A DNA stretch of 64,000 nt from Halostagnicola sp. A-GB9-2. GTDB lineage: Archaea; Halobacteriota; Halobacteria; Halobacteriales; Natrialbaceae. The stretch spans positions 875,045 through 939,044 of the forward strand of contig NZ_JASJOC010000001.1 in NCBI RefSeq assembly GCF_030068615.1. Direction: 5' to 3'. Below are positions 1 to 9,369 of the stretch, piece after piece. The first letter of the stretch is position 1; the number at the start of each line of letters is the position of its first letter. A program made the position numbers and the translations under genes. The notes below the pieces were generated by a model, which was given only the letters and a program-made list of their open reading frames with translations, was not told the origin of the DNA and did no database searches.

Positions 1-91
1 CGCCCCCGGTTATTCGACTCAAGCAACCGGCGACACTCACCGTTGCAAGTCCGCCGATCCCCGTAAGTAGCTGTCTGCGTTCCATTGACAT
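1..91 (-). CDS. N-terminal fragment of a Tat-exported lipoprotein (possibly the sugar-binding protein of the adjacent ABC transporter)
   Basis: Only the first 30 codons are in the window; the gene continues beyond position 1. The peptide begins MSMERRQLLTG, has a hydrophobic stretch and ends in the lipobox VAGC, so a twin-arginine signal with a lipid-anchored cysteine is clear. Start is ATG at 91 or at 85 (two in-frame ATGs). A TATA-like AT-rich box at about 119-128 sits about 30 nt upstream, fitting a leaderless transcript. It is divergent from a MalK-type ATPase, and haloarchaeal ABC substrate-binding proteins usually carry such signals, so a solute-binding role is the natural inference; the mature protein is not visible. 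Confidence 0.7.
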   Translation of the reverse strand, partial: MSMERRQLLTGIGGLATVSVAGCLSRITGG

Positions 92-326
92 GGTGGAAAC
101 AGTGATGTATTATGACTTCATATATTTAGTAGTTAGGATCGAAGCCACGCTATCTGGGACGTAAACGAGAAATAGGCCGGTAGAGGCTTGCTATAGCCAA
201 TATAGAGTGTGTTGAAGAATTATGTAGAACACAGGTGGCTGACAGAGAATACGGAGTGTTTCGGCTCAAATACCAGATTGAGCGCCCACACCATCCGAAC
301 AGCGGACCTCGGGTTTTGAGATTTTG

Positions 327-347
327 TGTTGTAATATTACCTCTCAC
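327..347 (+). promoter_or_regulatory. Operator-like motif shared with the GH15/TrmB intergenic region
   Basis: The site reads TGTTGTAATATT-N3-TCTCAC and contains the perfect 10-bp palindrome GTAATATTAC (331-340). The same motif occurs at 3788-3808. It lies in the 308-bp divergent gap between the lipoprotein and the MalK-type ATPase, about 25 bp upstream of a TATA-like TTTTAC (371-376) that would serve a leaderless ATG at 400. The TrmB-family regulator encoded at 3971 is the obvious candidate binder (inference). Confidence 0.5.
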
Positions 348-399
348 ATTCCGATTTTTGGGAAAGGGTTTTACGCCCCCTCGACGAACCAGTGGGCAA

Positions 400-1536
400 A
401 TGGCACGAGTCAGGGTCGAATCGCTCCGAAAGGAGTACGACGTTGGAACGGTCGTCGCCGTCGACGACCTGAACCTCGAGATCGAAGACGGCGAGTTCGT
501 CACCGTCGTCGGACCGTCGGGATGTGGAAAAACGACAACGCTCCGGATGCTAGCGGGGCTCGAGGAACCGACATCGGGAACGATCTCGATCGGCGCGGAG
601 GACGTAACGGACGTGCACGCGAAAAACCGCGACGTCGCGATGGTGTTCCAGAACTACGCGCTGTACCCGCACAAGACCGTCTTCGAAAACATGGCGTTCG
701 GGCTCCGGATGAGCACCGACATGAACGAGGCCGAACGGGAACGACAGGTCGTCGAAACCGCCGAAATGATGGACATCGAAGGATTGCTGGAGGACAAACC
801 CGACCAGCTCTCGGGCGGGCAGAAACAACGCGTCGCGCTCGGGCGGGCGATCGTCCGCGAACCGGACGTGTTTCTCTTCGACGAGCCGCTTTCGAACCTC
901 GACGCCAAGCTTCGAACGACGATGCGCGCGGAGATTCAGCGCCTCCAGAACGAACTCGGGATCACGGCCGTCTACGTCACCCACGACCAGCACGAGGCGA
1001 TGACGATGGGTGACCGCATCGTCATCCTCGAGGGCGGAGAGCTCCAACAGCTCGGAAAGCCGACTGACGTCTATGAAAATCCCGCCAACGAGTTCGTCGG
1101 CGGATTTATCGGCTCGCCATCGATGAACTTCGTCGACGTAGAGGGGGACACTCGGGGAGATACCGTCCACCTGACGGGACTCGAGGGCGAGTTCGACTTC
1201 GAACTCTCGAGGGCGTACGTGGATCAACACGTCGATTCCCTCAGTTCGAACCGGTACACGCTGGGAATCCGCCCGGAGAACGTCGTATTCACCGACGACG
1301 ATCGAAACTCGATCACCGCACGCGTTTCGGTCGTCGAACCAGTCGGCTCGGACAACTTCCTGCACCTCGATATCGCGGGCGAGTTCATCGCTCGAGTCGA
1401 TCCGGCTATCGAACCCCAGCCTGGTGAAGACGTGACGCTCACGTTCGACGAGGACGATATCCACCTCTTCGATTCCGAAACCGGCCGCGATCTCCTCGGC
1501 TCGTCCGAAGAGCCCCAGGCGATGGTAACGTCCTGA
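400..1536 (+). CDS. Sugar-type ABC transporter ATP-binding protein (MalK/UgpC family)
   Basis: A 378-aa cytoplasmic ATPase that would energise import of a sugar or polyol. Visible motifs: Walker [10 protein letters not shown] (residues 38-46), Q-loop in [10 protein letters not shown], signature LSGGQ (137-141), Walker B with FDEP (160-163), switch His in YVTHDQ, then a C-terminal TOBE/OB regulatory region with GIRPENV. Length matches the MalK/UgpC family. The frame is open further upstream, but conservation starts at ATG 400 (MARVRVESL), which also has a TATA-like box about 27 nt upstream. Context (GH15 hydrolase, TrmB regulator, divergent lipoprotein) suggests malto-oligosaccharide or glucan uptake. 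The permeases are not in the window and presumably lie beyond position 1. Confidence 0.93.
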   Translation: MARVRVESLRKEYDVGTVVAVDDLNLEIEDGEFVTVVGPSGCGKTTTLRMLAGLEEPTSGTISIGAEDVTDVHAKNRDVAMVFQNYALYPHKTVFENMAFGLRMSTDMNEAERERQVVETAEMMDIEGLLEDKPDQLSGGQKQRVALGRAIVREPDVFLFDEPLSNLDAKLRTTMRAEIQRLQNELGITAVYVTHDQHEAMTMGDRIVILEGGELQQLGKPTDVYENPANEFVGGFIGSPSMNFVDVEGDTRGDTVHLTGLEGEFDFELSRAYVDQHVDSLSSNRYTLGIRPENVVFTDDDRNSITARVSVVEPVGSDNFLHLDIAGEFIARVDPAIEPQPGEDVTLTFDEDDIHLFDSETGRDLLGSSEEPQAMVTS

Positions 1537-1589
1537 ACCGAAAACAACCGCGCGATCGACTGCAAAACGAAATTCTCGCCGAATCTCCC

Positions 1590-3752
1590 TTACTCCCGCA
1601 GCGACGCCTTCGTTCCGACGGTCGACCCCTCGAGATCCTCGAGCGCGGTTCTCGTCGCGAGACCTAACGCGTGAGGCCACCCCAGCGGCGTCGCACAGTC
1701 GGGAGTTCCGTCGTCGAACACCTGTTCGGGGAGGTACCCACCGTCGAATCGGAGCGAACCGCCCGGTTCAACCGCTGCGAGGAGTTCTTCGGCTCGCTCG
1801 CCGAACTCCCCGGCCGCGTCGTGGCCGTTCGCCGCGAGAAGCTCCTCGAGTTCCACCCCGGCGTGGGCACCCCACGCCGTCGTCACAGTCCAGATCTTCG
1901 GCTCGTCCTGGTCCCGAATCCGCCACGGATCGTCCTCGAATCTCGCTATTCCCTCGACCGGTCCGTCGGGGTTCCGCCAAAGTCCCTCGATCGTCGTTTC
2001 AAAGTGAGAAACAAGCCGATCGAGTCGTTCGTTGTCGACACCCGCGCGACCAGATTCGCCGTCGACGTCGCCGTCGCCGTCCCGCTCGAGCCGGTCGTAC
2101 TCGTTGTGCGCCGACGCGAGCGCAAACGTGCTACCGTCCAGCCGATCGTCGACGGTTTCATCGTCGAGTCGGAGGGCGTAGATTCCGCGTTCCGGGACCC
2201 ACAAGTCCTCGAGAGCACCGTAAACCCCCCGAGCGCGTTCGGCGGCGGTCTCGCGAACGCTCTCCTCGAGCGGCGCGCGGGCGATAGCCGCGTAGGCCTC
2301 GAGAAACGTCGCCGCAGTGTGAGTGAACCGCCCCGTCATGTTCTCCCAGGCGTTCTGGACGCGGGTCGGCAGGCCGTCGTCCTCAAGCGAGGCATCGAGG
2401 CCATCCATTGCGGCGAGCAGCGAGTCGCGGACGCGCTCGTCCGATGGATCGACGATGCGGAGGTAGGTCGCGAGGTACGTCACGACACTCGCGGTCTGGT
2501 CGGCCTGATACTCCGCCGCCGGTTCCGAACCGTCCTCGAGCCGACCGTTCGCCCAACCGGGCGCGAGACGACCGCTGTGGGGCCATACCCGGTGTGGCCA
2601 GGTGCCGTCGGAGCGCTGGGTCTCGATGTAGAACTGTGCGCTTTCCTCGTGCCAGTCCTCGAGCCCGAGGCCGGCGCGACGGTCCGCGGCGAGCAGGAAC
2701 CGCGAGATTTCGGCGTCGTCGCGGAACCACGTGTAGCCGTAGCCGCCGGAGTATCGATAGTACGGGTCGAATTCGGGGCCAGCGATTCGAGAGCCACTCG
2801 AGGCCCGCAACAGCTGAAGGGTCCGAAGGTCCTCGAACGCGCCCGCCACGTCTGCATTCGTGAGAGAGTCCCGTCCCAAACCGAGACGCCGTACCTGCGC
2901 TCGACCCGCCTCGAATAGCGACTCGCGAGTCGTGTAATCGGCCGCACCGGCACGGACGCACTCGAGGGCCTCGCATCGGGTCCGCTCGTCGGCGTCGGTG
3001 AGAAGCGTGGCGACCGTCGTCCGCGGGGTCGACCCCTCGAGCTCGATCTCCGCCATGGCGATCGGACTGAGACGGCCGTCCTCGTAGCGACCGTCGTCGG
3101 ACGCGCGCGGGAGCGTCGTCGGCTCGGATTCGAGGAGTTCGTCGAACGTTTCCGGGACCTGTCCTGTCACCTCGAGCCCCGTCGACGCGGTGAGAACGTC
3201 CCGTTCGCTGTCGTGGTGGACCTCAACGGCGTCGTCGTGCCAGAGCTGACCGACCCGACCGGCTCGACCGTCGGGTGCGAAGCCGAGACAGGCCTGAAGC
3301 GTGATATCTACGGCGTTAACGTCGGTGTCGACTTCCGTCTTCGCCGTCCCTTCCGACGGCGCATCGCGTTTGCGGTCCGCCTCCTCGGATTCGGTCTCGA
3401 GGACGAAATGTGTGAGATGGAGTCGACCGAGCGTCAGATCGTACTGTGAAATCGCGTACTCGCCGACGTGGTGAGTGGTTTCGACGACGGCAGTTCCGTC
3501 GACGTAGCGCTGGGTTCCGCCATCGAACCAGTGGACGCTCTCGCCCACGTCGATACCGAACCGCGATCGGTCGATTCCGACCAGTCCCGAAAGTGGATAC
3601 GAGTAGTCGCTAATAGCGCCCTCGGGCGACACGAAAACGAGTCGATCGTCGAGACCGGAAAACAGCCCCTCCGTCGACCGACGCTCGCCAGCGAAGCGGC
3701 GATCGCTTCCCCGAACGCGCTTGAAGTCGTTCAGGGCGGAATGTAGTGTCAT
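1590..3752 (-). CDS. Glycoside hydrolase family 15 protein (glucoamylase / glucan 1,4-alpha-glucosidase type)
   Basis: A 720-aa protein with an N-terminal beta-rich region (about 1-270) and a C-terminal (alpha/alpha)6 barrel typical of archaeal GH15. Seen: YGYTWFRDDAE (339-348), QRSDGTWPHRVWP, QADQTASVV, and the likely acid/base pair Glu470 (in AWEN) and Glu676 (in LPEQVFDDG). No signal peptide, so it is probably intracellular, cleaving glucose from the non-reducing ends of imported oligosaccharides or related glucans. ATG 3752 is supported by a TATA-like TTTAAT about 29 nt upstream (3778-3784), with the shared operator motif directly beyond it. Trehalose or dextran-type substrates cannot be excluded. 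Confidence 0.9.
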   Translation of the reverse strand: MTLHSALNDFKRVRGSDRRFAGERRSTEGLFSGLDDRLVFVSPEGAISDYSYPLSGLVGIDRSRFGIDVGESVHWFDGGTQRYVDGTAVVETTHHVGEYAISQYDLTLGRLHLTHFVLETESEEADRKRDAPSEGTAKTEVDTDVNAVDITLQACLGFAPDGRAGRVGQLWHDDAVEVHHDSERDVLTASTGLEVTGQVPETFDELLESEPTTLPRASDDGRYEDGRLSPIAMAEIELEGSTPRTTVATLLTDADERTRCEALECVRAGAADYTTRESLFEAGRAQVRRLGLGRDSLTNADVAGAFEDLRTLQLLRASSGSRIAGPEFDPYYRYSGGYGYTWFRDDAEISRFLLAADRRAGLGLEDWHEESAQFYIETQRSDGTWPHRVWPHSGRLAPGWANGRLEDGSEPAAEYQADQTASVVTYLATYLRIVDPSDERVRDSLLAAMDGLDASLEDDGLPTRVQNAWENMTGRFTHTAATFLEAYAAIARAPLEESVRETAAERARGVYGALEDLWVPERGIYALRLDDETVDDRLDGSTFALASAHNEYDRLERDGDGDVDGESGRAGVDNERLDRLVSHFETTIEGLWRNPDGPVEGIARFEDDPWRIRDQDEPKIWTVTTAWGAHAGVELEELLAANGHDAAGEFGERAEELLAAVEPGGSLRFDGGYLPEQVFDDGTPDCATPLGWPHALGLATRTALEDLEGSTVGTKASLRE

Positions 3753-3787
3753 TGTATCTCACCAGTACGTCCGCGAGGATTAAAGTT

Positions 3788-3808
3788 TGTTGTAATATTT
3801 ATTCTCAC
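3788..3808 (+). promoter_or_regulatory. Second copy of the sugar-module operator-like motif
   Basis: TGTTGTAATATT-N3-TCTCAC, matching 327-347 at all 18 specified bases. It abuts the TATA-like box of the GH15 gene on its upstream (BRE) side and lies 160 bp before the TrmB-family gene. A factor bound here could control the GH15 gene and perhaps its own gene. Binding by the TrmB-like protein is inferred. Confidence 0.5.
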
Positions 3809-3970
3809 TTTTCGCCCGCGCTTCGCCCGACGTTCTCGCCCGTTCGTTCCATCGATCGCAAAACCGCACCAACAGCAGATTGGATACCAACGGACCGGCC
3901 TCGCCATCGTCACCGAGCGACAGCGAATCTTTTTCAGGTGGCGACCCAATCTGTGACGTACTGCATATAC

Positions 3971-5032
3971 ATGGATCAAGACGGGCTCACCGACCTGCTC
4001 GAGCGATTCGGGCTCTCCGAGAAGGAGATCGACACGTACCTCGCGATTCTCGAACACGGAGAGTCGAAAGCGAGCACGATTTCGGACGCCGCCGACGTCT
4101 CCAAGCGATACGTCTACAGCATCAGCGAAGCGCTCGAGAAACGGGGGTTCGTCGAGGTCGACGATCACGCCGTGCCGACCGTTATCAAACCGGTTCCGCC
4201 CGAAGAAGTCGTTGATCGCTTAACTGAAAGCGTCGAAGCGATCGAGCCGGGGATCCGATCGCGTTACACCGCGACCGAGCGCACCGGCGAGCAGTTCGAG
4301 GTGATCAAGTCCCGCCAGACGGTTCTCAAACGGATCGAGACGTTGCTACGGAACGCAGAAACGGAGGTCACCCTTTCTCTGCCAACCGAGGTACTCCCCC
4401 AGATCAGATCGACGCTCGAGGAAACGGTCGATCGCGGCGTTCTCGTCTTGCTTTTGCTCAGTGCGACCGACGAGAACGACCCGGATATCGCGACGTTTAC
4501 CGGGACGGCGAGTACGGTTCGAACCTGGGACGCGCTGGTCCCGACGATGATGACGACCGACCAGCGCCACGGGCTACTCGCACCCAGCCAGTTGCTGACG
4601 AGTACGACCAGCGAGACGAAAGCGATCGCGCTTAGCCAGGAGCAGTTGGTTCCCGTCTTCGTCGGCTCGTTTCTGGCGAACTACTGGCCGACCGCCGACG
4701 AACGATACGTCACAACACCGGCGACGCTCCCCGAAACCTACGACGGGTTTCGAAACGCGGTGTTTCAGGTCGCGCTCCACGAGGCCGCCAACACTTCGCT
4801 CGAGGCCACGGTCACGGGTTCACCTGTCGGCGAACGGGACCTCCCCTCGACGCTTTCGGGTCCCGTACTCTCCGTCCAGCAGAGTCTCGTCCGGCCCGTC
4901 ACCTCGACGTTCCCCGTCGAGAACTCCTTCGAGATCGACGTCGACGGGGAGCGGTACAAAATCGGCGGGAGAGGCGCGTTCCTCGAGGATTTCGAAGCTG
5001 AGTCGGTCGCACTCGAATACCTCGAGGAGTGA
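3971..5032 (+). CDS. TrmB-family sugar-responsive transcriptional regulator
   Basis: A 353-aa protein. Residues about 1-85 form a TrmB-type winged helix (LSEKEIDTYLAILEHG, ASTISDAADVSKRYVYS as recognition region), followed by a short helical linker and a C-terminal sugar-binding-like domain as in TrmB (PF11495-type). The open frame extends upstream to 3746, but MDQDGLTDLLERFGLSEKE at 3971 is the family-typical start. It is encoded next to the GH15 hydrolase and ABC ATPase, so it probably senses a sugar and controls this module through the repeated TGTTGTAATATT motif. Whether it activates or represses is not visible. Confidence 0.9.
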   Translation: MDQDGLTDLLERFGLSEKEIDTYLAILEHGESKASTISDAADVSKRYVYSISEALEKRGFVEVDDHAVPTVIKPVPPEEVVDRLTESVEAIEPGIRSRYTATERTGEQFEVIKSRQTVLKRIETLLRNAETEVTLSLPTEVLPQIRSTLEETVDRGVLVLLLLSATDENDPDIATFTGTASTVRTWDALVPTMMTTDQRHGLLAPSQLLTSTTSETKAIALSQEQLVPVFVGSFLANYWPTADERYVTTPATLPETYDGFRNAVFQVALHEAANTSLEATVTGSPVGERDLPSTLSGPVLSVQQSLVRPVTSTFPVENSFEIDVDGERYKIGGRGAFLEDFEAESVALEYLEE

Positions 5033-5136
5033 TCCAGTCGGGGGAATCAACCCCCGATGACGTAGTTCCGTTTGCCATCTGCACTCTCCGTGCTGTTTTC
5101 AGTCACTCTCGCTTTCGATCTCGGGTCCGTTTGATA

Positions 5137-5868
5137 TTACTCTCGGTCTCGAGCCCGTTCGATATCGATCGACCAGTCCTCACCGTACATGCTCTCGTAC
5201 TCGAGCCGCGGTACTGCGGTCTCCGGAAGGGCGTCGTACTCCCGCAGGAACTCGAGGACGCCGCTTCCGCCGCCGAAATCGCCGCGGTACCAGAGGAACA
5301 GAAACGGGACGGTGGCGGTGTTCGATCCCGCGTCGTAGACGACCGTCTCCTCGAGATACCACTCGGTCGTTAGGTCGAGTTCCTCGTCGATATCCGCCGA
5401 CGAGAACACTGTTGACGGCGGACCGGTCTCCCCGATTCGACCCAGCGCAAAGTGGATCCGCGGATCGACCGATTCGAGGCGGAACTCGCGTTCGAACGAC
5501 GAGGGAAATGGACGTGGAAGATACCCCAACCCCCACGGGTGTTTCGATCCCCGAAGCATCCCGTGTTCGATGTCCGCGAGGCTCAGCCAGACGCCAGCTA
5601 TCGGGATGCGATCACGGGCATAGAACTTCCAGCGCTCGAGGGAACTTCCGTCGATGATCGATGGAGAGCTCTCACACAGCAGATGGAGGTACGCGTTGTA
5701 ACAGTTAAGCCAGAACGCGAGTCGCTGCTCTCGGCCACGGAGCGACCGGAGAAGGTGCGATCGCTCGAGAGTTGCGAGATGGCGTTTCAACCAGTCTACA
5801 TCATCAGCCGTCCTTACTGCGTACAACAGGTCGGCCGACAAGGAGAGGGGGTCGAGCTGGGTCGGCAT
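5137..5868 (-). CDS. DUF547 family protein
   Basis: A 243-aa soluble protein. Diagnostic DUF547 motifs are FWLNCYNAY (52-60), IEHGMLRG (100-107) and PRIHFAL (136-142), with YLEE and FLFLWYRGDFGGG near the C-terminus. The usual cysteine pair after IHFAL is replaced by GRIGETGPP. The biochemical function of the family is not established. No signal peptide is seen. It is a single gene, convergent with the TrmB-like regulator and divergent from the AI-2E-type permease. Confidence 0.82.
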   Translation of the reverse strand: MPTQLDPLSLSADLLYAVRTADDVDWLKRHLATLERSHLLRSLRGREQRLAFWLNCYNAYLHLLCESSPSIIDGSSLERWKFYARDRIPIAGVWLSLADIEHGMLRGSKHPWGLGYLPRPFPSSFEREFRLESVDPRIHFALGRIGETGPPSTVFSSADIDEELDLTTEWYLEETVVYDAGSNTATVPFLFLWYRGDFGGGSGVLEFLREYDALPETAVPRLEYESMYGEDWSIDIERARDRE

Positions 5869-6053
5869 TCGGATACCTCTAAGCGCACCAGATTCTTGAA
5901 AGACTGTGGCGGGTGCGGACGACTGTCGCGCCTACGAACAGGTTATGGCGGTATTAGCTGGTGGTTTCCTAACCGAAGGACCGGTATACGATACATTCAT
6001 CAATTCGATCTGGTTCCTGCCGGTTTTATCTGAGCATCCGTTGACGGACCACT

Positions 6054-7085
6054 GTGAACCGTCGCAAGGGATATATCCTCGCCCTGTTGCTCGCCTTCGG
6101 CTATCTATCGTTCTTGCTGATTCTTCCGTTCGCACAGTACGTCCTGACCGCCGTGTTGATCGCGTATGTCCTCACTCCCCTCCAGCGTCGCCTCGAAGAA
6201 CGGACGTCCGGATCCATCGCCGCGTTCTCGCTGGTCATCCTCGCGGTCGTGGCGTTTATCCTTCCGTTCATCGTCGTCGTAATCGTTATCGCGGATGACG
6301 CCGCGAGGATGGCACAGGATCTCAACCCGGAAGATCTTCAGCTAACCGAACTCGAGGAGTTGATCGAGACCGAGCTCGGCCTCGAAGTCGATATCGCCTC
6401 CTCGGCCGCCGACCTCGGCCAGCAACTGGGAACGACGGTGCTCGAGCAGTCGACGGCGTGGCTCAGCACGATTACGCACGCTTTGGTCGGGATCGGGCTC
6501 GCGCTGTTTCTCATTTACTACCTGCTCAAGGACGGCGACACGCTCTACGGCTGGGTCCGTGAGATGACCCCGCTTCCGGAGGACGTACAGACCGAACTGT
6601 ACACGGAGCTCGACGAAGTCATGCGGGCCGTCCTCCTCGGGCACGTCCTGATAGCCATGGTGCAGGGGCTCATCGCGGGGCTCGGCTTTTTCGTGACCGG
6701 TATCCCGAACGCCGCGTTCTGGACGGCGCTGATGATCGTTCTGGCACTTATTCCGCTCGTCGGGACGTTCCTGGTCTGGGGACCCGCAGTCGGATACCTG
6801 GTGTTAACCGGAGAGCCGGTGTTCGCCGTCGGATTATTCGTCTACAGTGCGATCATTGTCGGCGTCTCGGACGACTATCTTCGCCCCATCGTGGTCGACC
6901 GCTACGCGGACATCAACCCCGCCGTGATCATCGTCGGGGTCCTTGGGGGCGTCTACGCGTTCGGGTTCATGGGACTCTTCTTCGGCCCCGTCGTGTTGGG
7001 GGCGTTTATCGCGACGGTTCAGGTGGTCGACGAAAACTACGAGCGACTCGAGGAGACGGGCGGACGGTCGGGCGAGCCCGAGTGA
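6054..7085 (+). CDS. AI-2E family transporter (multi-pass membrane protein)
   Basis: 343 aa with about eight transmembrane helices: two at the N-terminus, a soluble/amphipathic region (about 80-140) and a hydrophobic C-terminal block including LIYYLLKDG, VLIAMVQGLIAGLGFF, LIPLVGTFLVWGPA and the family-typical DDYLRPIVV. The order matches the PF01594 permease fold. Members include AI-2 exporters and Na+/H+ antiporter-like proteins; the substrate here is unknown. Start is GTG at 6054 (MNRRKGYILALLLA); no better ATG precedes it. It ends 79 bp before the methylthiotransferase on the same strand. Confidence 0.9.
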   Translation: MNRRKGYILALLLAFGYLSFLLILPFAQYVLTAVLIAYVLTPLQRRLEERTSGSIAAFSLVILAVVAFILPFIVVVIVIADDAARMAQDLNPEDLQLTELEELIETELGLEVDIASSAADLGQQLGTTVLEQSTAWLSTITHALVGIGLALFLIYYLLKDGDTLYGWVREMTPLPEDVQTELYTELDEVMRAVLLGHVLIAMVQGLIAGLGFFVTGIPNAAFWTALMIVLALIPLVGTFLVWGPAVGYLVLTGEPVFAVGLFVYSAIIVGVSDDYLRPIVVDRYADINPAVIIVGVLGGVYAFGFMGLFFGPVVLGAFIATVQVVDENYERLEETGGRSGEPE

Positions 7086-7164
7086 GAAGGGGTACCGAGA
7101 CGCTCGCGGAAACGCCGAATCCGTCGCGCTTTTGACCGACGAGCCCAGACTACCCTGTAGACGA

Positions 7165-8418
7165 ATGGCCCGGTATCATATCGAGACGTACGGTTGTACG
7201 TCGAACCGCGGAGAGAGCCGCGAGATAGAGCGGCGGCTCCGCGACGCGGGCCACCATCAAGTCGAGGGTCCAGAGCGGGCCGACGTCGCCATCCTCAACA
7301 CCTGTACGGTCGTCGAAAAGACCGAACGGAACATGCTTCGTCGAGCCGAAGAACTGGCCGACGAGACCGCAGACCTGTTCATCACGGGCTGTATGGCTCT
7401 CGCACAGGGCGAGGAGTTCGCCGGTGCGGGGATCGACGGCCAGGTGCTCCACTGGGACGAGGTCCCCGAGGCGGTCACGAACGGCGAGTGCCCGACGACG
7501 ACGCCGGACGCCGAACCAATCCTTCAGGGCGTAATCGGCATTCTCCCCATCGCTCGAGGCTGTATGTCGGATTGCTCGTACTGCATCACCAAGCAGGCGA
7601 CCGGAAAGATCGACTCCCCGCCGATCGAAGAAAACGTCGAGAAAGCCCGCGCGCTCGTCCACGCCGGCGCAAAAGAGATCCGCATCACCGGTCAGGACAC
7701 GGGCGTCTATGGCTGGGATACGGGCGAACGAACGCTTCACGAACTCCTCGAGCGGATCTGTGCTATCGACGGCGACTTTCGGGTCCGCGTGGGGATGGCC
7801 AACCCGAAGGGCGTCCACGGCATTCGTGAGGAGCTTGCGAACGTCTTCGCCGAGAACGAGGAACTCTATAACTTCCTGCACGCGCCGGTCCAATCGGGCT
7901 CGGACGACGTGCTGGGTGATATGCGCCGGCAACATCAGGTCGAAGAGTACCTCGAGGTCGTCGAGACGTTCGATTCGACCCTCGAGTACTGGACGCTTTC
8001 GACGGATTTCATCGTCGGCTTCCCGACCGAGACGGACCACGACCACGAACAGTCGATGTCCTTGCTTCGGGAAACCCGCCCCGAAAAGCTCAACGTCACG
8101 CGCTTTTCGAAGCGACCGGGAACCGACGCCGCCGAGATGAAAGGGCTCGGTGGCACAATAAAAAAGGAACGCTCGAAAGCGATGAGCGACCTCAAACTCG
8201 ATATCGTGGGCGAAGCTTACGAAGAGATGGTCGGCGAAGTGCGAGAGGACGTACTCGTCGTCGAGGAGGGAACCGCCGACTCCGTGAAGTGTCGGGACGG
8301 CGCGTACCGTCAGATCATCGTCCAAAACGCCGACGATCACGGGATCGAAATCGGCGACTTCGTCGACCTCGAGATTATCGGCCAAAATACGGTGTATGCG
8401 TTCGGAGAGCCGCTCTAG
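7165..8418 (+). CDS. tRNA (N6-threonylcarbamoyladenosine(37)-C2)-methylthiotransferase (archaeal MtaB / e-MtaB type)
   Basis: A 417-aa radical-SAM enzyme that adds a methylthio group to t6A37 of ANN-decoding tRNAs. The N-terminal UPF0004 domain carries Cys11, Cys47 and Cys76 for the auxiliary 4Fe-4S cluster; the radical-SAM motif is CMSDCSYC (Cys133, 137, 140); a TRAM domain ends the protein (EDVLVVEEGT to IGQNTVYAFGE). Start ATG 7165 gives the canonical MARYHIETYGCTSN; the upstream open frame is not conserved-looking. Confidence 0.93.
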   Translation: MARYHIETYGCTSNRGESREIERRLRDAGHHQVEGPERADVAILNTCTVVEKTERNMLRRAEELADETADLFITGCMALAQGEEFAGAGIDGQVLHWDEVPEAVTNGECPTTTPDAEPILQGVIGILPIARGCMSDCSYCITKQATGKIDSPPIEENVEKARALVHAGAKEIRITGQDTGVYGWDTGERTLHELLERICAIDGDFRVRVGMANPKGVHGIREELANVFAENEELYNFLHAPVQSGSDDVLGDMRRQHQVEEYLEVVETFDSTLEYWTLSTDFIVGFPTETDHDHEQSMSLLRETRPEKLNVTRFSKRPGTDAAEMKGLGGTIKKERSKAMSDLKLDIVGEAYEEMVGEVREDVLVVEEGTADSVKCRDGAYRQIIVQNADDHGIEIGDFVDLEIIGQNTVYAFGEPL

Positions 8419-8550
8419 CTCCTAATTCCCATAGTTTCAGATTCGAGAAGGAGGCGATTTTTGACGTGAAATACCACAACGGTGGTGGAGTTCTCGGTGT
8501 CGGTTGCAGACGACACCCACTCTTTTGCGCTTTCGAGACGAAGCCGGGGT

Positions 8551-8787
8551 ATGATCACGCTGTACCAACTCGAGGGCTGTCCGTACTGTGAAACCGTCGA
8601 CGAAGAACTCGAGACGCTCGACCTCGACTACGAGAGCATCTGGGTAGAAGGACTACACTCGGAGCGAAACGAGGTCAAACGCGTCTCCGGCCAGCGACAG
8701 GTACCCCTCGTCGTCGACGAGGCATACGGTGTCACGATGGCCGAATCGGAAAACATCCTCGAGTATCTCGATCGGACCTACGCGTAA
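8551..8787 (+). CDS. Glutaredoxin-like / GST N-terminal-like thioredoxin-fold protein
   Basis: A 78-aa protein with redox motif CPYC at residues 10-13 after a beta strand (ITLYQLEG), cis-proline in QVPLVVD (Pro52), and ESENILEYLDRTY typical of glutaredoxin or GST-N domains. Likely a cytoplasmic thiol-disulfide oxidoreductase; haloarchaea use gamma-glutamylcysteine rather than glutathione, so the partner may be that thiol. ATG 8551 is chosen because the fold begins there. It is convergent with the HIT gene 30 bp downstream. Confidence 0.88.
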   Translation: MITLYQLEGCPYCETVDEELETLDLDYESIWVEGLHSERNEVKRVSGQRQVPLVVDEAYGVTMAESENILEYLDRTYA

Positions 8788-8817
8788 GGCCAGATTCCGG
8801 CCAGAAATCGACGGAAT

Positions 8818-9357
8818 TCAATCGAACACGACGGCCCGGGCGTCTCCGGGAACCGTCGCTCCATCCTGCTCGGCGAACGCTTCGTGGAGGCTCTCGTAGG
8901 TTTCATCGAGCGCTTCGACGATGACTGAGGTGTCCCCGATAACCGGCATGAAGTTGGTATCTCCCTTCCATCGAGGGACGATATGGGTGTGGAGGTGGTC
9001 GCCGATCGAGCCGCCGGCACCCTCTCCGAGGTTGAGACCCGCATTGAAGCCGTCGGGTTGAAGCGCCGTCTCAACGGCCTCGAACGTCCGCTGTTTGAGT
9101 CGGGCGTGATCCAACAGCTGTTCGTCGGTGAGATCCGCGTACTCGCCCGTGTGTACGCGCGGAATCACCATCACGTGACCCGGGCTGTACGGGTAGTTGT
9201 TCAAGAGAACGAACGCGTGCCCGCTCCGCGCAACGAGCAGGTTCTCCCGGTCGTCATCGCGTTCGGGGAACTCACAGAACACGCAGTCCTCGATATCGGC
9301 GTTTTTATCCTCACGTCTAATCCATTCGATTCGCCACGGTGCGAACACCTGGTCCAT
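8818..9357 (-). CDS. HIT family nucleotide hydrolase/transferase
   Basis: A 179-aa histidine-triad protein with catalytic HLHTHIVPRW (His121, 123, 125), a CVFC metal-binding pair (Cys25, 28) and the N-terminal MDQVFAPWRIEWI signature. Length and the CxxC place it with Ap4A-hydrolase/phosphorylase-like HIT proteins rather than short HINTs. Start is ATG 9357; a GTG four codons upstream (9369) is less likely. Probably acts on dinucleoside polyphosphates or AMP derivatives in the cytoplasm. Confidence 0.92.
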   Translation of the reverse strand: MDQVFAPWRIEWIRREDKNADIEDCVFCEFPERDDDRENLLVARSGHAFVLLNNYPYSPGHVMVIPRVHTGEYADLTDEQLLDHARLKQRTFEAVETALQPDGFNAGLNLGEGAGGSIGDHLHTHIVPRWKGDTNFMPVIGDTSVIVEALDETYESLHEAFAEQDGATVPGDARAVVFD

Positions 9358-9369
9358 ACGGGAGACCAC

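Noticed and set aside
235-399. N-terminal extension of the MalK-type ATPase (55 extra residues)
   Set aside because: The extension has no conserved pattern, overlaps the shared operator-like motif, and a TATA-like box fits the ATG at 400.
1671-2918. 415-aa frame antisense to the GH15 gene
   Set aside because: Antisense shadow; the GH15 frame has conserved catalytic motifs.
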